A DNA stretch of 64,000 bases, from assembly GCF_001612825.1 (NCBI RefSeq), contig NZ_BDBE01000016.1:23882-87881 (forward strand). Direction: 5' to 3'. Below are positions 9,100-18,250 of the stretch, piece after piece. The notes beneath the pieces are model-generated. The model did no database searches, was not told the DNA's origin, and saw only the letters and a list, made by a program, of their open reading frames with translations. The position numbers and the translations under genes were made by a program. Source of the stretch: Nocardia caishijiensis NBRC 108228. Its GTDB lineage: Bacteria > Actinomycetota > Actinomycetes > Mycobacteriales > Mycobacteriaceae. Numbering within the stretch: the first letter of the stretch is position 1; each line of letters opens with the position of its first letter.

Positions 9100-9482
9100 T
9101 CGGCCGGGTCCTCGCTTTCGCGCCGGGCGGCGACCTGGGTGTCCTCGGGGTCGTTGCGGACGTCTTCGGTGGTGGTCAGCCGGTAGGCGCGGTAGGCGAG
9201 GGCGAGCACGAACGCGGCCAGACCCATCGTGATGACGATGGCGGTGAGCACCATCGCCTGGGCGAGCGGGTCGGCCATGCCGTCGGGGGAGGTGTCCGAG
9301 CCCGACAGCACCGGTGGGTTGCCGTCCGGACCGCCGCCGATGGTGAGGATGAGCAGGTTCACCGCGTTGCCGAGCAGGATGATGCCGAGCAGCATCTTCG
9401 ACACCACTCGCTCGAGCAGCAGGTACACCCCGCAGGCGGTGAGGACGCCGATGGTCAGGAGCACAACGAGGTTGGCGCTCAT
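9096..9482 (-). CDS. mrpC: Mrp antiporter subunit C
   Basis: A 128-residue NuoK-like subunit with three helices; GIILLGNAVNLLILTIGG (residues 33-50) is the MrpC/NuoK core, and ALVLTAIVITMG-type sequence follows. The C-terminal tail (EDVRNDPEDTQVAARRESEDPAE) is charged and cytosolic. It overlaps mrpA and mrpD by 4 bases each. Confidence 0.93.
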   Translation of the reverse strand: MSANLVVLLTIGVLTACGVYLLLERVVSKMLLGIILLGNAVNLLILTIGGGPDGNPPVLSGSDTSPDGMADPLAQAMVLTAIVITMGLAAFVLALAYRAYRLTTTEDVRNDPEDTQVAARRESEDPAE

Positions 9483-12262
9483 ACGATCTCCTTGTCCAGG
9501 CGGGCGCCGAGGCTGCGCAACACATCGAGGGTGAGGCCGACGACCACCAGGTACACGCCGAGATCGAAGAACAGGGCGGTGACGAGCTTGATGTGTCCGA
9601 GTACCGGCACGGTGATCTCGATGATCGCGGAGGACAACGGCGGCGCCCCGAGCAGCAGCGAGGTCGTCGCGGTCCCGGCGGCGAGGATCAGGCCAGCACC
9701 GAGGAGGTGTCCCGCGTCGACCGGGAGGGCTTCGCCGAGTTCGTAGCGACCACCCGCCAGATAGCGCAGGGTGAGGGCCAGCCCGGCGAGCAGGCCACCG
9801 GCGAAGCCACCGCCCGGTGCGTTGTGGCCGGAGAAGAAGAAGTACACCGACAGCACCATGATGGTCGGGAACAGCAGTCGGGTGGTGATCTGTAGGACCA
9901 TCGACCGCTCGCGGCGGTCGAGCAGCCGGGCGGCGGGCAACCAGCTCACGGCGTCGGGGTTGTAGTCCGGTGCGTCGGCGGCGCGGGGTGCGCTGCCGAA
10001 GCGGCGGCTGCGGAACACCAGCGAGGCCACACCGGTGGCGGCGACGACAAGGACGGAGATCTCGCCGAGGGTGTCCCAGGCGCGGATGTCGACGAGCAGG
10101 ACGTTCACCGCGTTCTTGCCGCCACCCACCCGGTAGGCGGCGTCGGGGATGGTGCGCCAGATCGGTTCGCTGTGCCGGGCGGCGGAGGCGAAGGCGGCGA
10201 GCACCGTCACGGTGACGCCGACCGCGATCGCCAGCAGTGCCCGACGGACCTGGAACGCGGCGGCGTAACCGTCGGTGATCTCGGCCGGGAACCCGCGCAG
10301 CACGAGCACGAAGATCACCAGAGTCAGTGTCTCGACCAGGAATTGGGTGAGGGCGAGGTCGGGTGCGCCGTGCAGTGCGAAGATCACGCCGCAGCCGTAG
10401 CCGGTCACCCCGACGACGAGCACACTGGCCAACCTGTTGCGCAGCACCGTCGCGGCGAGCGCCATGGCGATCATGATCGCCCCGATCACCGCCTGCAACG
10501 GTGAATCCCACAGGTGCAGTGCGACTCCGGTGCGGGTGCCGGTCGCGAGCATGACGGCGGGCAGCACGATGAGCGTGCCGAGGATGAAGGCCTGGCTGGC
10601 GGGCAGCGAACCGGACTGCACCACACCGGTGAGTCGAAGCGACAGCCGGTCCATCGCGCGCAGCGCGGCGTCGTAACCTCGGTCGGCATTACCGAGACGG
10701 GGGCGGGCCGGTTCGTGAATCCGGTTGCGGACCAAGAACAAAGCGACGCCGACCGCCACGATGACAGCGGTCAGCGCGAGGGCGGGGGTGAAGCCGTGCC
10801 ACAGCGCGAGCGCCCCGTCGAGCACGCCGGGCAGAGTCTTCGCGTACGGGCTCAGCCACTCGTCGACGACACCGGCGCCGAGCCCACCCGCGAGCCCGGC
10901 CACCGCCAGCACCGCCGGCGGGCCGAGCAGCAGCGGCCCCGGCGCGTGCCACCCGGTGGCGACACCGGGCTTGGTGCCGAACGCGGCCCACACGAACCGC
11001 GCGCTGTAGGCGACGGTCAGGGCAGATCCGGCGGCGATGCCGGTGAGCAGCAGCACCCGTACCGGTGGACTGAGCACCTGCGCCGACCACACCGCGCTCA
11101 ACGCGGACTCCTTGCCGACGAACCCGAGCATCGGCGGCAACCCCGCCATGCTGATCGCCGCCGTCGCCGCCACCGCGCACAGCACCGGCGCCCGACGGCC
11201 GAGCCCGGACAGGCGGCGCAGATCGCGGGTCCCCGCGCCGTGATCGATGATCCCGACCACCATGAACAGGCACGCCTTGAACAGCGCGTGCGCCACCAGC
11301 AGCGCCAGCCCGGCGAGCGCGGCGTCGGGGGTGCCGACCGCCATCATGGTGATGAGCAGCCCGAGTTGGCTCACCGTGCCGAACGCGAGCAACAGTTTCA
11401 GGTCGTGCACCTGCATGGCTCGCCACCCGGCCAGCAGCATCGACACGATCCCCAACGGCAGGACCAAGGCATGCCACGGTGGTGTCTGCGCGAGGGCGGG
11501 CGCGAGCCGAGCCACCAGGTACACGCCCGCCTTCACCATCGCGGCGGCATGCAGGTAGGCGCTCACCGGTGTCGGCGCGGCCATCGCACCGGGCAACCAG
11601 AAGTGCAGGGGCACGATCGCCGACTTGCTCAGCGCCCCGATCAGCACGAGCACCACCGCCACCGACACCGCGATCCCGTCGGGTGGCGACTCGCGGGCGA
11701 GCAGGTCCGACAGCAGGAAGCTGTCGTAGCGCAGTCCGAGGATGACGATGCCGACCAGCATCGCCAACCCACCGGCCGCGGTCACCAGCAGCGCCTGCAA
11801 CGCGGCGCGTCTGCTCGCGGCCTGCTCGGCGTAATGGCCGACCAGCAGGAACGACAGCACCGTGGTGATTTCCCAGAACACGTAGAGCACCAGCATGTTG
11901 TCGCTGGTCACCAGACCGAACATGGCGCCGGAGAAGCCGACGAGTTCGGCCGCGAACACCCCGAGCCGTGCCTCGTCACGGTCGAAATAGCGACCGCAAT
12001 AGGCCAGGATGAGCGCGCCGATCCCCAACACGAGCACGCACATCACCGCGGCGAGGGAATCGAAGCGCAGGTCGATGTCCATCGAGATCTGCGGCGCCCA
12101 GCGCACGCTGGCGGTGACGGTGGTGCCCCAGTGCGCGATCACCCACCCGAGGCTGCCGAGCGGAACGAGCGCCAGCAGATAGAAAGCGTTGCGGCCCAGC
12201 ACTCGCACACACAGCGGGGCCGCCAGCGCGGCCGATGCGTGAGCGAGCAGGACAGCGAGCAA
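9479..12262 (-). CDS. mrpA: Mrp antiporter subunit A fused to subunit B
   Basis: A 927-residue membrane protein. Residues 1-500 are the NuoL-like antiporter module (DNMLVLYVFWEITTVLSFLLVG, KSAIVPLHFWLPGAMAAPTPVSAYLHAAAMVKAG). Residues 600-700 form the MrpA C-terminal NuoJ-like part (LHGAPDLALTQFLVETLTLV). The last 140 residues are a complete MrpB domain (FFSGHNAPGGGFAGGLLAGLAL and VLGHIKLVTALFFDLGVYLVV). No separate mrpB exists, so A and B are fused, as is common in actinobacteria. It is the first gene of the operon; a 107-base gap upstream must hold its promoter if it has one, though none is clear. Confidence 0.93.
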   Translation of the reverse strand: MLAVLLAHASAALAAPLCVRVLGRNAFYLLALVPLGSLGWVIAHWGTTVTASVRWAPQISMDIDLRFDSLAAVMCVLVLGIGALILAYCGRYFDRDEARLGVFAAELVGFSGAMFGLVTSDNMLVLYVFWEITTVLSFLLVGHYAEQAASRRAALQALLVTAAGGLAMLVGIVILGLRYDSFLLSDLLARESPPDGIAVSVAVVLVLIGALSKSAIVPLHFWLPGAMAAPTPVSAYLHAAAMVKAGVYLVARLAPALAQTPPWHALVLPLGIVSMLLAGWRAMQVHDLKLLLAFGTVSQLGLLITMMAVGTPDAALAGLALLVAHALFKACLFMVVGIIDHGAGTRDLRRLSGLGRRAPVLCAVAATAAISMAGLPPMLGFVGKESALSAVWSAQVLSPPVRVLLLTGIAAGSALTVAYSARFVWAAFGTKPGVATGWHAPGPLLLGPPAVLAVAGLAGGLGAGVVDEWLSPYAKTLPGVLDGALALWHGFTPALALTAVIVAVGVALFLVRNRIHEPARPRLGNADRGYDAALRAMDRLSLRLTGVVQSGSLPASQAFILGTLIVLPAVMLATGTRTGVALHLWDSPLQAVIGAIMIAMALAATVLRNRLASVLVVGVTGYGCGVIFALHGAPDLALTQFLVETLTLVIFVLVLRGFPAEITDGYAAAFQVRRALLAIAVGVTVTVLAAFASAARHSEPIWRTIPDAAYRVGGGKNAVNVLLVDIRAWDTLGEISVLVVAATGVASLVFRSRRFGSAPRAADAPDYNPDAVSWLPAARLLDRRERSMVLQITTRLLFPTIMVLSVYFFFSGHNAPGGGFAGGLLAGLALTLRYLAGGRYELGEALPVDAGHLLGAGLILAAGTATTSLLLGAPPLSSAIIEITVPVLGHIKLVTALFFDLGVYLVVVGLTLDVLRSLGARLDKEIV

Positions 12263-12369
12263 GCGCGCCTCCGGGTTTCTGGCGAGTAGCGAGCCCCGAT
12301 CCTACGGGCGCGCCGACGGTCTGCGGCGGTACCGACACTGTCGCGTCCGCCATGTCGGCTCCGGTTCGG

Positions 12370-13644
12370 CTATGACCTGGGCGCCGGTGCGGGCGGCCTG
12401 ACCCGGTAGAACAGCGCCAGCGCCGCCGCGGCACCGAGCGTGATGGCCAGCGCCGCGAATCCGGGGGTCCGGTCGTCGGCGTTCACCCCGCCCGCGGGCC
12501 AGTTGCGCAGGCGAGTGGGGATGGCCCACAGGATCGACGGCAGATACAGCGCACCGAGGGCGAGCACCGCGCTGGGCAGATAGCTCACCCGCACCGAGGC
12601 GAAACCGTACCCGGCGACAGCGGCGAGCAACCCGGTGCCGATCGTCCACGTGACGGTCCAGCCGACATTGTCGGTGAACAGCGAGAAGATCGCGATCGTG
12701 GCCGCACCGAACAGCACCGGCCACGGCGACGGGCGGGCCAGCCCGGCCAGCACGGTGGCCACCACCACCGCGATCACCACCAGCAGATTCCACCCGAGGC
12801 TCGGTGCGTCACCGAGCGAGTCGGCCACGGCGGCCAGGCTGACCGCGAGCAGCACGGCGGCGCCGTCGCGATCGGGGAGCAGCAGGGCGGTGGCGAAGGC
12901 GGCGGCAACGGTGAGGACCACCGCCAGACCCACCTGTGCCGTGCTCGCCCGCCGTCCGTCGAATTCGCCCGAGAGCCACTCGGTGGTGAGCAGCAGGGTC
13001 AGGGCGAGCAGCGTCGCCGCGATGATCGGCGCGATCGGCAGGTCGGCGGCCAGCCGGGGCGGCGCGCCGAGGATCACACCGTGCTGGTGGCGCACGGTGG
13101 TCACCGCGAGCAGGACCAGCGCGCACAGCACCAGCCAGGTGGGGCTGTGCGCGGACTTGTCGGCCTGTGCCGAGTTCGAGGTGAAGATCGCGACGACCTC
13201 GCCGTAGACGAACACCACGATGGTTCCGACCGCGAAACCGACCGCGGGCCAGCGCATTCGCAACGAGCAGATGCCGAGCGCGCCGTAGGCCGCGCCCCCG
13301 CAGATGCTGTCGATGTAGTTCTGTGTGGTCAGCACGTCGGCCGAGGTCATCAGGGTGCCGATGTAGTAGTTCACGGCCAGGGCAGCGGTGGCGCAGGTGG
13401 CGGTCAGCCAGACCAGTCCTGGCCGGGTGAGCGGACGAACCAGCACCGCGACCACCACCGCGACGATGAGCCCGAGCGCCGCGGCCCGGGGCACGCCGTT
13501 GACCAGGCTGGTGACCCGATACGGCGAATCGAGCGCCGAAGCGGCGGTGGTGCGGAAGGTGAACGGCAGGAACAGCGCCATGCCCGCGACCGCGGCACCC
13601 GCGAACGCCGTCACCGCATCCAGACCATCACCGATCCTGGGCAC
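12370..13644 (-). CDS. Polytopic membrane protein of unknown function
   Basis: A 424-residue protein with about 12 predicted membrane helices and no motif I recognise. The GTG at 13644 is taken as start because the codons upstream run into the coding sequence of the ATPase gene region; the N-terminus then reads MPRIGDGLDAVTAF with the first helix at residues 12-32. A soluble loop around residues 165-180 reads FTSNSAQADKSAHSP. It lies between the AAA ATPase and the Mrp operon, all on the minus strand with gaps of 58 and 107 bases, so it could belong to the Mrp transcript and might be an accessory to ion homeostasis; that is inference. Confidence 0.7.
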   Translation of the reverse strand: MPRIGDGLDAVTAFAGAAVAGMALFLPFTFRTTAASALDSPYRVTSLVNGVPRAAALGLIVAVVVAVLVRPLTRPGLVWLTATCATAALAVNYYIGTLMTSADVLTTQNYIDSICGGAAYGALGICSLRMRWPAVGFAVGTIVVFVYGEVVAIFTSNSAQADKSAHSPTWLVLCALVLLAVTTVRHQHGVILGAPPRLAADLPIAPIIAATLLALTLLLTTEWLSGEFDGRRASTAQVGLAVVLTVAAAFATALLLPDRDGAAVLLAVSLAAVADSLGDAPSLGWNLLVVIAVVVATVLAGLARPSPWPVLFGAATIAIFSLFTDNVGWTVTWTIGTGLLAAVAGYGFASVRVSYLPSAVLALGALYLPSILWAIPTRLRNWPAGGVNADDRTPGFAALAITLGAAAALALFYRVRPPAPAPRS

Positions 13645-13702
13645 GGTTCCGACGATACCGGCGAAACACGCGCGACCTGGGAAGTCGGCCCCCAGGGGCG
13701 GT

Positions 13703-15901
13703 TCATCCCCGATCGCGCGCGTACTCCCGCAACGATTCGACCTGCGCGGCATCCAACGAGGGCCGCACGGTGCGACGGGCGGTGGCCACGTCCCCGGCGG
13801 TGACATCGGCGGCGGCCATATCGCGCCGCAGTGCCGCGAGGGCGGCCTCGCGCAGCAGGGCGGCGCAGTCGGCGGCCGAGTAGCCGTCGAGGTCGTCGGC
13901 CAGGGCGGCCAGGTCGACGTCGTCGGCCAGCGGGACCGAGCGACCCGAGGTGCGCAGGATGTCGAGTCGCGCGGCCGCGTCGGGCGGCGGAACGAACACC
14001 AGCCGTTCCAGCCTGCCCGGGCGCAGCAGGGCGGGGTCGATGAGTTCGGGCCGGTTGGTCGCGCCGAGCACCACCACATCGCGCAGCGGCTCCACGCCGT
14101 CGAGCTCGGTGAGCAGGGCGGCGACCACGCGGTCGGACACGCCCGAATCGCTGCTCTGTCCCCGGCGTGGGGCGAGCGCGTCGACCTCGTCGAGGAAGAT
14201 CAGCGACGGTGCCGAATCGCGGGCCCGCTGGAACAGTTCGCGCACCGCCCGCTCCGATGAACCGACCCACTTGTCCATCAGCTCAGCGCCTTTCACCGCG
14301 TGCACACTGAGCTGACCGGTGCCTGCCAATGCCCGGACCAGGAAGGTCTTGCCGCACCCGGGCGGGCCGTAGAGCAGCACGCCGCGTGGTGGGTCGATGC
14401 CGAGGCGGGCGAACGAGTCCGGATGCCGCAGCGGCCACAGCACCGCCTCGGTGAGTGCCTGTTTGGTTTCCACCATGTCGCCCACGTCGTCGAGATCCAG
14501 TGAGCCGATGGCCAATTCCTCGGTCCCCGAACGCGACAGCGGTCGGATGACATCGAGCGCGCCGAGCAGGTCGTCCTGGGTGAGTTCGGGGTCGGCCTGT
14601 TCGCGGCTGGCCCGGCCCGCCGCGCGTACCGCCGCCTCCCGGCACAGTGCGGCGAGGTCGGCGACGACGAAACCCGGTGTGCGCGAGGCGATCACGTCGA
14701 GATCGAGCTTGCCCGATGGCACCTTGCGCAGCAGTTGTTCCAGCAGCGCGCGGCGGACCAGTGCGGTCGGCAGCGGCAGAGCCAGTTCGCGGTCGCACAG
14801 GTCGGGTGCCCGCAATCGCGAATCCACCTGTGCCGGATGGGCGGTGGTGGCCAGCAGCGCGACCCGTGGGGCGCGGACGGCGGCCCGCAACTGGTCGAGG
14901 ATGAGGGTGGCGACCGGTTCGGCCTCCAGCGGCAGGAGGGCGTCGATATCGGTGACGATCAGCACCCCGCCCTGTCCGCTGGCGATGTCGGCGACCGCCT
15001 CGGCCACCGCGCGCAACCGCGCACCGCTCTCGCTGGCCCCGACACTCGGCCCGTCGAGCACGACCACCCGCCGCGGTGCCGCGACCGCCTCGGCGAGCGT
15101 CGCCTTGCCCACCCCGGCCGGGCCGGTGACGAGCACACCCAGGTGTGCCGGTGCGCCGAGGGTTTTCAGCAGTTCCGGCTCGTCGAGCGCCAGGCTCAGC
15201 CATTCGGCGAGTTTGGCCGCCTGGCTCTGCACCCCGGCCAGATCCTCCACGGGCACCGGCGGGTTGCCCGCACTCGTCGTCGGCGCCTCGAGCGCGGCGT
15301 CGAGGGTGCCGCCGTCGCGTTCCACCGCGTGCTGCACCGCCGCCGCGCCGCTACCCCAGCCGACCGCCGAATTCGGCTGCACGCTCACCGGGCCCGGCCG
15401 TGGATCGATCGCGGTGACGGTGAGCAACTCGGTGGTCCAAGCGATCCCGAACGTGCGCGCCAACGCCTGGGTGGTCGCCGCCGAGCTGATGTCGGGGCCG
15501 AGATCGCGCGGCAGCAGCGACACCGTGTCGCCGACGGTCACCACCTTGCCGAGCAGGGCCTGGCGCAGCGTGGCGGCCGGGATGCTCGCCATCGCCTGCG
15601 CCGACCCGCTCAGCGAGATCTGCTTGGCGCCGAACACCGTCACCGGGGCGACGGTCACCGCGGCGTTCTCCCGCAGCCCCACGTTCGACAGGGTCACGTC
15701 GTCGAGGAGGGCGACTCCGGGCGGGCTGCCCGCGGGTGCCTTGGCCACCACCGCGGCCGTCCGGCGCGCGCCGATCAGCGCGATGCCGTCCCATTCCCGT
15801 AGGCCGAGCGCCGTGAGCGTCTCCGGGTGCAGACGAACCACCCCGCGCCGGGCGTCGGCGGCCGACGGATTGAGGCGAGCGGTCAGCGAAAGTTCAGCCA
15901 C
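13703..15901 (-). CDS. CDC48/VAT-like AAA ATPase with two AAA modules (Rv0435c-like)
   Basis: A 732-residue protein: N-terminal substrate-binding domain (residues 1-170, double-psi barrel type), AAA module D1 (250-450) and D2 (500-732). D1 has Walker A GPAGVGKA (260-267), but its Walker B reads VLIVTDID, so the catalytic Glu after Asp318 is replaced by Ile. D2 is intact: GPPGCGKT (512-519), LIFLDEVDALAPRRG (568-582), sensor-1 Asn in LGATNRP, and RPGRLERLV. It probably unfolds proteins or remodels complexes. GTG 15901 is preferred because it begins MAELSLTARLN as in mycobacterial homologues; a GTG at 15931 is possible. Confidence 0.88.
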   Translation of the reverse strand: MAELSLTARLNPSAADARRGVVRLHPETLTALGLREWDGIALIGARRTAAVVAKAPAGSPPGVALLDDVTLSNVGLRENAAVTVAPVTVFGAKQISLSGSAQAMASIPAATLRQALLGKVVTVGDTVSLLPRDLGPDISSAATTQALARTFGIAWTTELLTVTAIDPRPGPVSVQPNSAVGWGSGAAAVQHAVERDGGTLDAALEAPTTSAGNPPVPVEDLAGVQSQAAKLAEWLSLALDEPELLKTLGAPAHLGVLVTGPAGVGKATLAEAVAAPRRVVVLDGPSVGASESGARLRAVAEAVADIASGQGGVLIVTDIDALLPLEAEPVATLILDQLRAAVRAPRVALLATTAHPAQVDSRLRAPDLCDRELALPLPTALVRRALLEQLLRKVPSGKLDLDVIASRTPGFVVADLAALCREAAVRAAGRASREQADPELTQDDLLGALDVIRPLSRSGTEELAIGSLDLDDVGDMVETKQALTEAVLWPLRHPDSFARLGIDPPRGVLLYGPPGCGKTFLVRALAGTGQLSVHAVKGAELMDKWVGSSERAVRELFQRARDSAPSLIFLDEVDALAPRRGQSSDSGVSDRVVAALLTELDGVEPLRDVVVLGATNRPELIDPALLRPGRLERLVFVPPPDAAARLDILRTSGRSVPLADDVDLAALADDLDGYSAADCAALLREAALAALRRDMAAADVTAGDVATARRTVRPSLDAAQVESLREYARDRG

Positions 15902-16039
15902 CGTGCCATTCTGCCCGCTGCCCGGCCCCACCGCCGTGGACGATCAGCGATCGATTGGCTCATCCCAAGGTCGGAGTCTGTACGCTGCACCCGACGCACC
16001 GGATGTGCCGGTGCCGCGATCCACCGGGGAAACCAGCAG

Positions 16040-16402
16040 ATGAACCGAATCTCTTCCGTCGTCGCGACTGCCGGGGCACTCACCCTGATCCTGGCCGCCT
16101 GCGGCTCCACCGACGAAGCCACCGACGCCTCCGGCCTGCGCAAGGGCACGCCCGCGAGCACAACGGCACCGGCCACCACCACGTCCAAGGCAGCCGCGAG
16201 CGGTTCGCAGGTCACCTGTTCGGAATTCAAGTCGCTCGACAACGACGCGCAGACGCGGGTCATCGAGCAGATCCTCGCCGACAACCCCGGCGGTCCGTTC
16301 GAGGGCAGCCCGAACGTGGCGCTCGGCACCGCCAAGCTGGTGTGCCTGGCACCGGGCAATGCCGACAAGACCGTGGCCGAGGCCGCCGGGATGACGCCCT
16401 GA
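16040..16402 (+). CDS. Small secreted lipoprotein, unknown function
   Basis: A 120-residue protein with a signal peptide ending in lipobox LILAAC (Cys21), a Thr/Ala-rich linker (residues 35-57), then a compact domain VTCSEFKSLDNDAQTRVIEQ ... LVCLAPGN with two Cys likely forming a disulfide. The TCxxFxxLD ... C layout recalls HdeA-like acid-stress chaperones and DUF732-type exported proteins of mycobacteria, but the match is by eye and weak. It is divergent from the AAA ATPase (138 bases) and its stop is 2 bases from the convergent UBP gene. Confidence 0.75.
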   Translation: MNRISSVVATAGALTLILAACGSTDEATDASGLRKGTPASTTAPATTTSKAAASGSQVTCSEFKSLDNDAQTRVIEQILADNPGGPFEGSPNVALGTAKLVCLAPGNADKTVAEAAGMTP

Positions 16403-16404
16403 CC

Positions 16405-16749
16405 TCAGTGGATCAGTGACTGCCAGTTCTCGGGAACCCGGCCCGCCGGGCCAGGAACGGGCTGATCGGCCGGATGACTCGTCGGCGCCGCGAGTTCGGG
16501 CCCGCCCTCGTACATCTCGTTGGTCGCGAAGTTCCAGAACCAGTCCTCGCCGGGCTCGTAGCTCTGGGTGAACGGATGCCCGGTGCTGCCGTAGTGCCGG
16601 GTGGCGTGCTGACTCGGCGAGCTGTCACAGCAACCGATGTGCCCGCACTGCGCGCACCGGCGCAGGTGCACCCACCAGCCACCGGCCTCGGTGCATTCGG
16701 CACACCCCGGCCCACTCGGCGGCACAGTTGGATCGATTCCTTCTGCCAT
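16405..16749 (-). CDS. UBP-type zinc finger protein
   Basis: A 114-residue protein whose first 70 residues form a ZnF-UBP domain: CAEC (C16, C19), a second pair in CAQCGHIGCCDSS, and His ligands in QHATRHYGSTGHPFTQSYEPGEDW. In eukaryotes this fold binds the C-terminal Gly-Gly of ubiquitin; in bacteria, which lack ubiquitin apart from Pup in actinobacteria, its partner is unknown. It is the gene downstream of the histidine kinase on the same strand (53-base gap) and may be part of that transcript. Confidence 0.87.
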   Translation of the reverse strand: MAEGIDPTVPPSGPGCAECTEAGGWWVHLRRCAQCGHIGCCDSSPSQHATRHYGSTGHPFTQSYEPGEDWFWNFATNEMYEGGPELAAPTSHPADQPVPGPAGRVPENWQSLIH

Positions 16750-16802
16750 GCTGACCTCCGTGACATTGGCGGCTGGCGCCGGTTCTCGGCGTGCTTGGAA
16801 CC

Positions 16803-18245
16803 CTACGACCCGGTGGGCGCCTGCTGTGCGGGTTGCAACGGCAGGCGCACGGTGAACCGCGTGTCGCCGGGAACGGAGTCGACGCGGATGTCGCCGTCGT
16901 GTTTGTTCACCACGATGCGGAACGAGATGTCGAGACCGAGACCGGTGCCCTCACCGACCGGTTTGGTCGTGAAGAACGGTTCGAAGATGCGGCTGCGCGA
17001 GTCCTCGGGGATGCCGGGGCCCGTGTCGCCGATCTCGACGGCCACGCAATCGTTCTCGCGATACGTGCGCACCGTCAGGGTGCCCGCGCCGTTCATGGCG
17101 TAGACGGCGTTGTCGATCAGGTTGGTCCACACCTGATTGAGTTCGGCGGCGAAGCACGGCACCGGCGGCAGCGCGCGGTCGTAGTCCTTGACCACGCGCA
17201 CACCGTCGCCGAGCTTGCGGTTGAGCATCACCAGCGTGGAATCGAGCAGTTCGTGCAGGTCCACGACCTGATACGGCGCCCGGTCCATCTGTGAGTACTG
17301 CTTGGCCGCACCGACGAGGGTGGAGATGCGGCCGGTGGAATCGACGATCTCGTCGAGCAGCAGTTCGGTCTCGATGGTGTAGTTCAGCCAGCGCACGGCG
17401 CCCTCGAACACGTCCGCGTGGCAGGCCTGCAGGGTCGCCTTCACGCCCTCGAGCCAGTCGACGTCGAGACCGGCCTGCACGAAGGTGGGCGCCAGGTTCC
17501 AGCCGTCGGCGATGCCCTCGTCGGTGAACCAGTCGGCGAGGGCGTCCTCGCGGTCGGCCGCCTCGAGCGGCGACAGATCCGGCGCCTTGGCCACCTGCTC
17601 GGCGGCCTGCTCCTGCAACTCGACCAGGTGCACCAGCGCCTCGGTGGGGAACCTGCCCTCGGCCATCATCTTGAGCTTGTGCCGCATGCCCGCCACCCGC
17701 TCACGCAACCCGGCGGTGGCGCGCACGGCCGCCGCGGCGGGGTTGTTGAGCTCGTGGGTGAGGCCCGCCGACAGTGAACCGAGCGCCACCAGCCGTTCCC
17801 GCTCGGCGATGCGCTGACTCGACCGCCGCCCACCGAAGAACGCACCCTCGAGCAGGTGCACCGCCATCGGGAACCAGGCGTGCATCATGCGGGAGAAGTC
17901 GGCCGCGTCGAGCACCAGGAATCGGGACCGGCGCAGCACGTACATCGACCCGTTGTAGTTCGGTTCGGCCTTGTCGCCCAGATACGCCGTCCACGCGCCC
18001 GCGTACACGCCGCGCTGGTCGGTGCGGTTGGTCTCCACCTCCACCCCGCCCGAGAGCTTGGTCAGCGTCACCTCGCCGTCGATGAGCACGTAGAAGCAGG
18101 TCGCGGGTTGTCCCTCGAGGAACACCGGCCCCGGATCGACGTATTCGATGCGACCGGCCGCGCACAGCTCGGAAAGCTGTGTGTCGTCGAGCTTTTCGAA
18201 CAGGAACAGGGTTCGCAGTTCTTCGGGATCACAGACCGACATCAC
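16803..18245 (-). CDS. Cytosolic sensor histidine kinase with cNMP-binding domain
   Basis: A 480-residue soluble kinase with no membrane helix. Residues 10-130 form a CRP-like cyclic-nucleotide-binding fold (LFLFEKLDDTQL, FYVLIDGEVTL); a phosphate-binding RxxxxA cassette is not obvious, so the ligand is uncertain. The phosphoacceptor lies in GLTHELNNPAAA (His164). The ATPase domain has the N box NQVWTNLIDNAVYA, G1 DTGPGIP, F box FEPFFTTK and G2 GTGLGLDIS. The region between (185-300) is an unusually long helical spacer. It starts only 5 bases after the response-regulator flavoprotein, so the two are a cotranscribed two-component pair. Confidence 0.9.
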   Translation of the reverse strand: MMSVCDPEELRTLFLFEKLDDTQLSELCAAGRIEYVDPGPVFLEGQPATCFYVLIDGEVTLTKLSGGVEVETNRTDQRGVYAGAWTAYLGDKAEPNYNGSMYVLRRSRFLVLDAADFSRMMHAWFPMAVHLLEGAFFGGRRSSQRIAERERLVALGSLSAGLTHELNNPAAAAVRATAGLRERVAGMRHKLKMMAEGRFPTEALVHLVELQEQAAEQVAKAPDLSPLEAADREDALADWFTDEGIADGWNLAPTFVQAGLDVDWLEGVKATLQACHADVFEGAVRWLNYTIETELLLDEIVDSTGRISTLVGAAKQYSQMDRAPYQVVDLHELLDSTLVMLNRKLGDGVRVVKDYDRALPPVPCFAAELNQVWTNLIDNAVYAMNGAGTLTVRTYRENDCVAVEIGDTGPGIPEDSRSRIFEPFFTTKPVGEGTGLGLDISFRIVVNKHDGDIRVDSVPGDTRFTVRLPLQPAQQAPTGS

Positions 18246-18250
18246 GCCTC

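Noticed and set aside
427..12289. Long open frames antisense to the acetyltransferase, PAP2 and Mrp genes (for example 427-1419, 4963-6309, 7693-9186, 10514-12289)
   Set aside because: They are mirror frames of high-GC coding strands: Arg/Gly/His-rich, no domain match, and fully covered by well-supported genes on the other strand.
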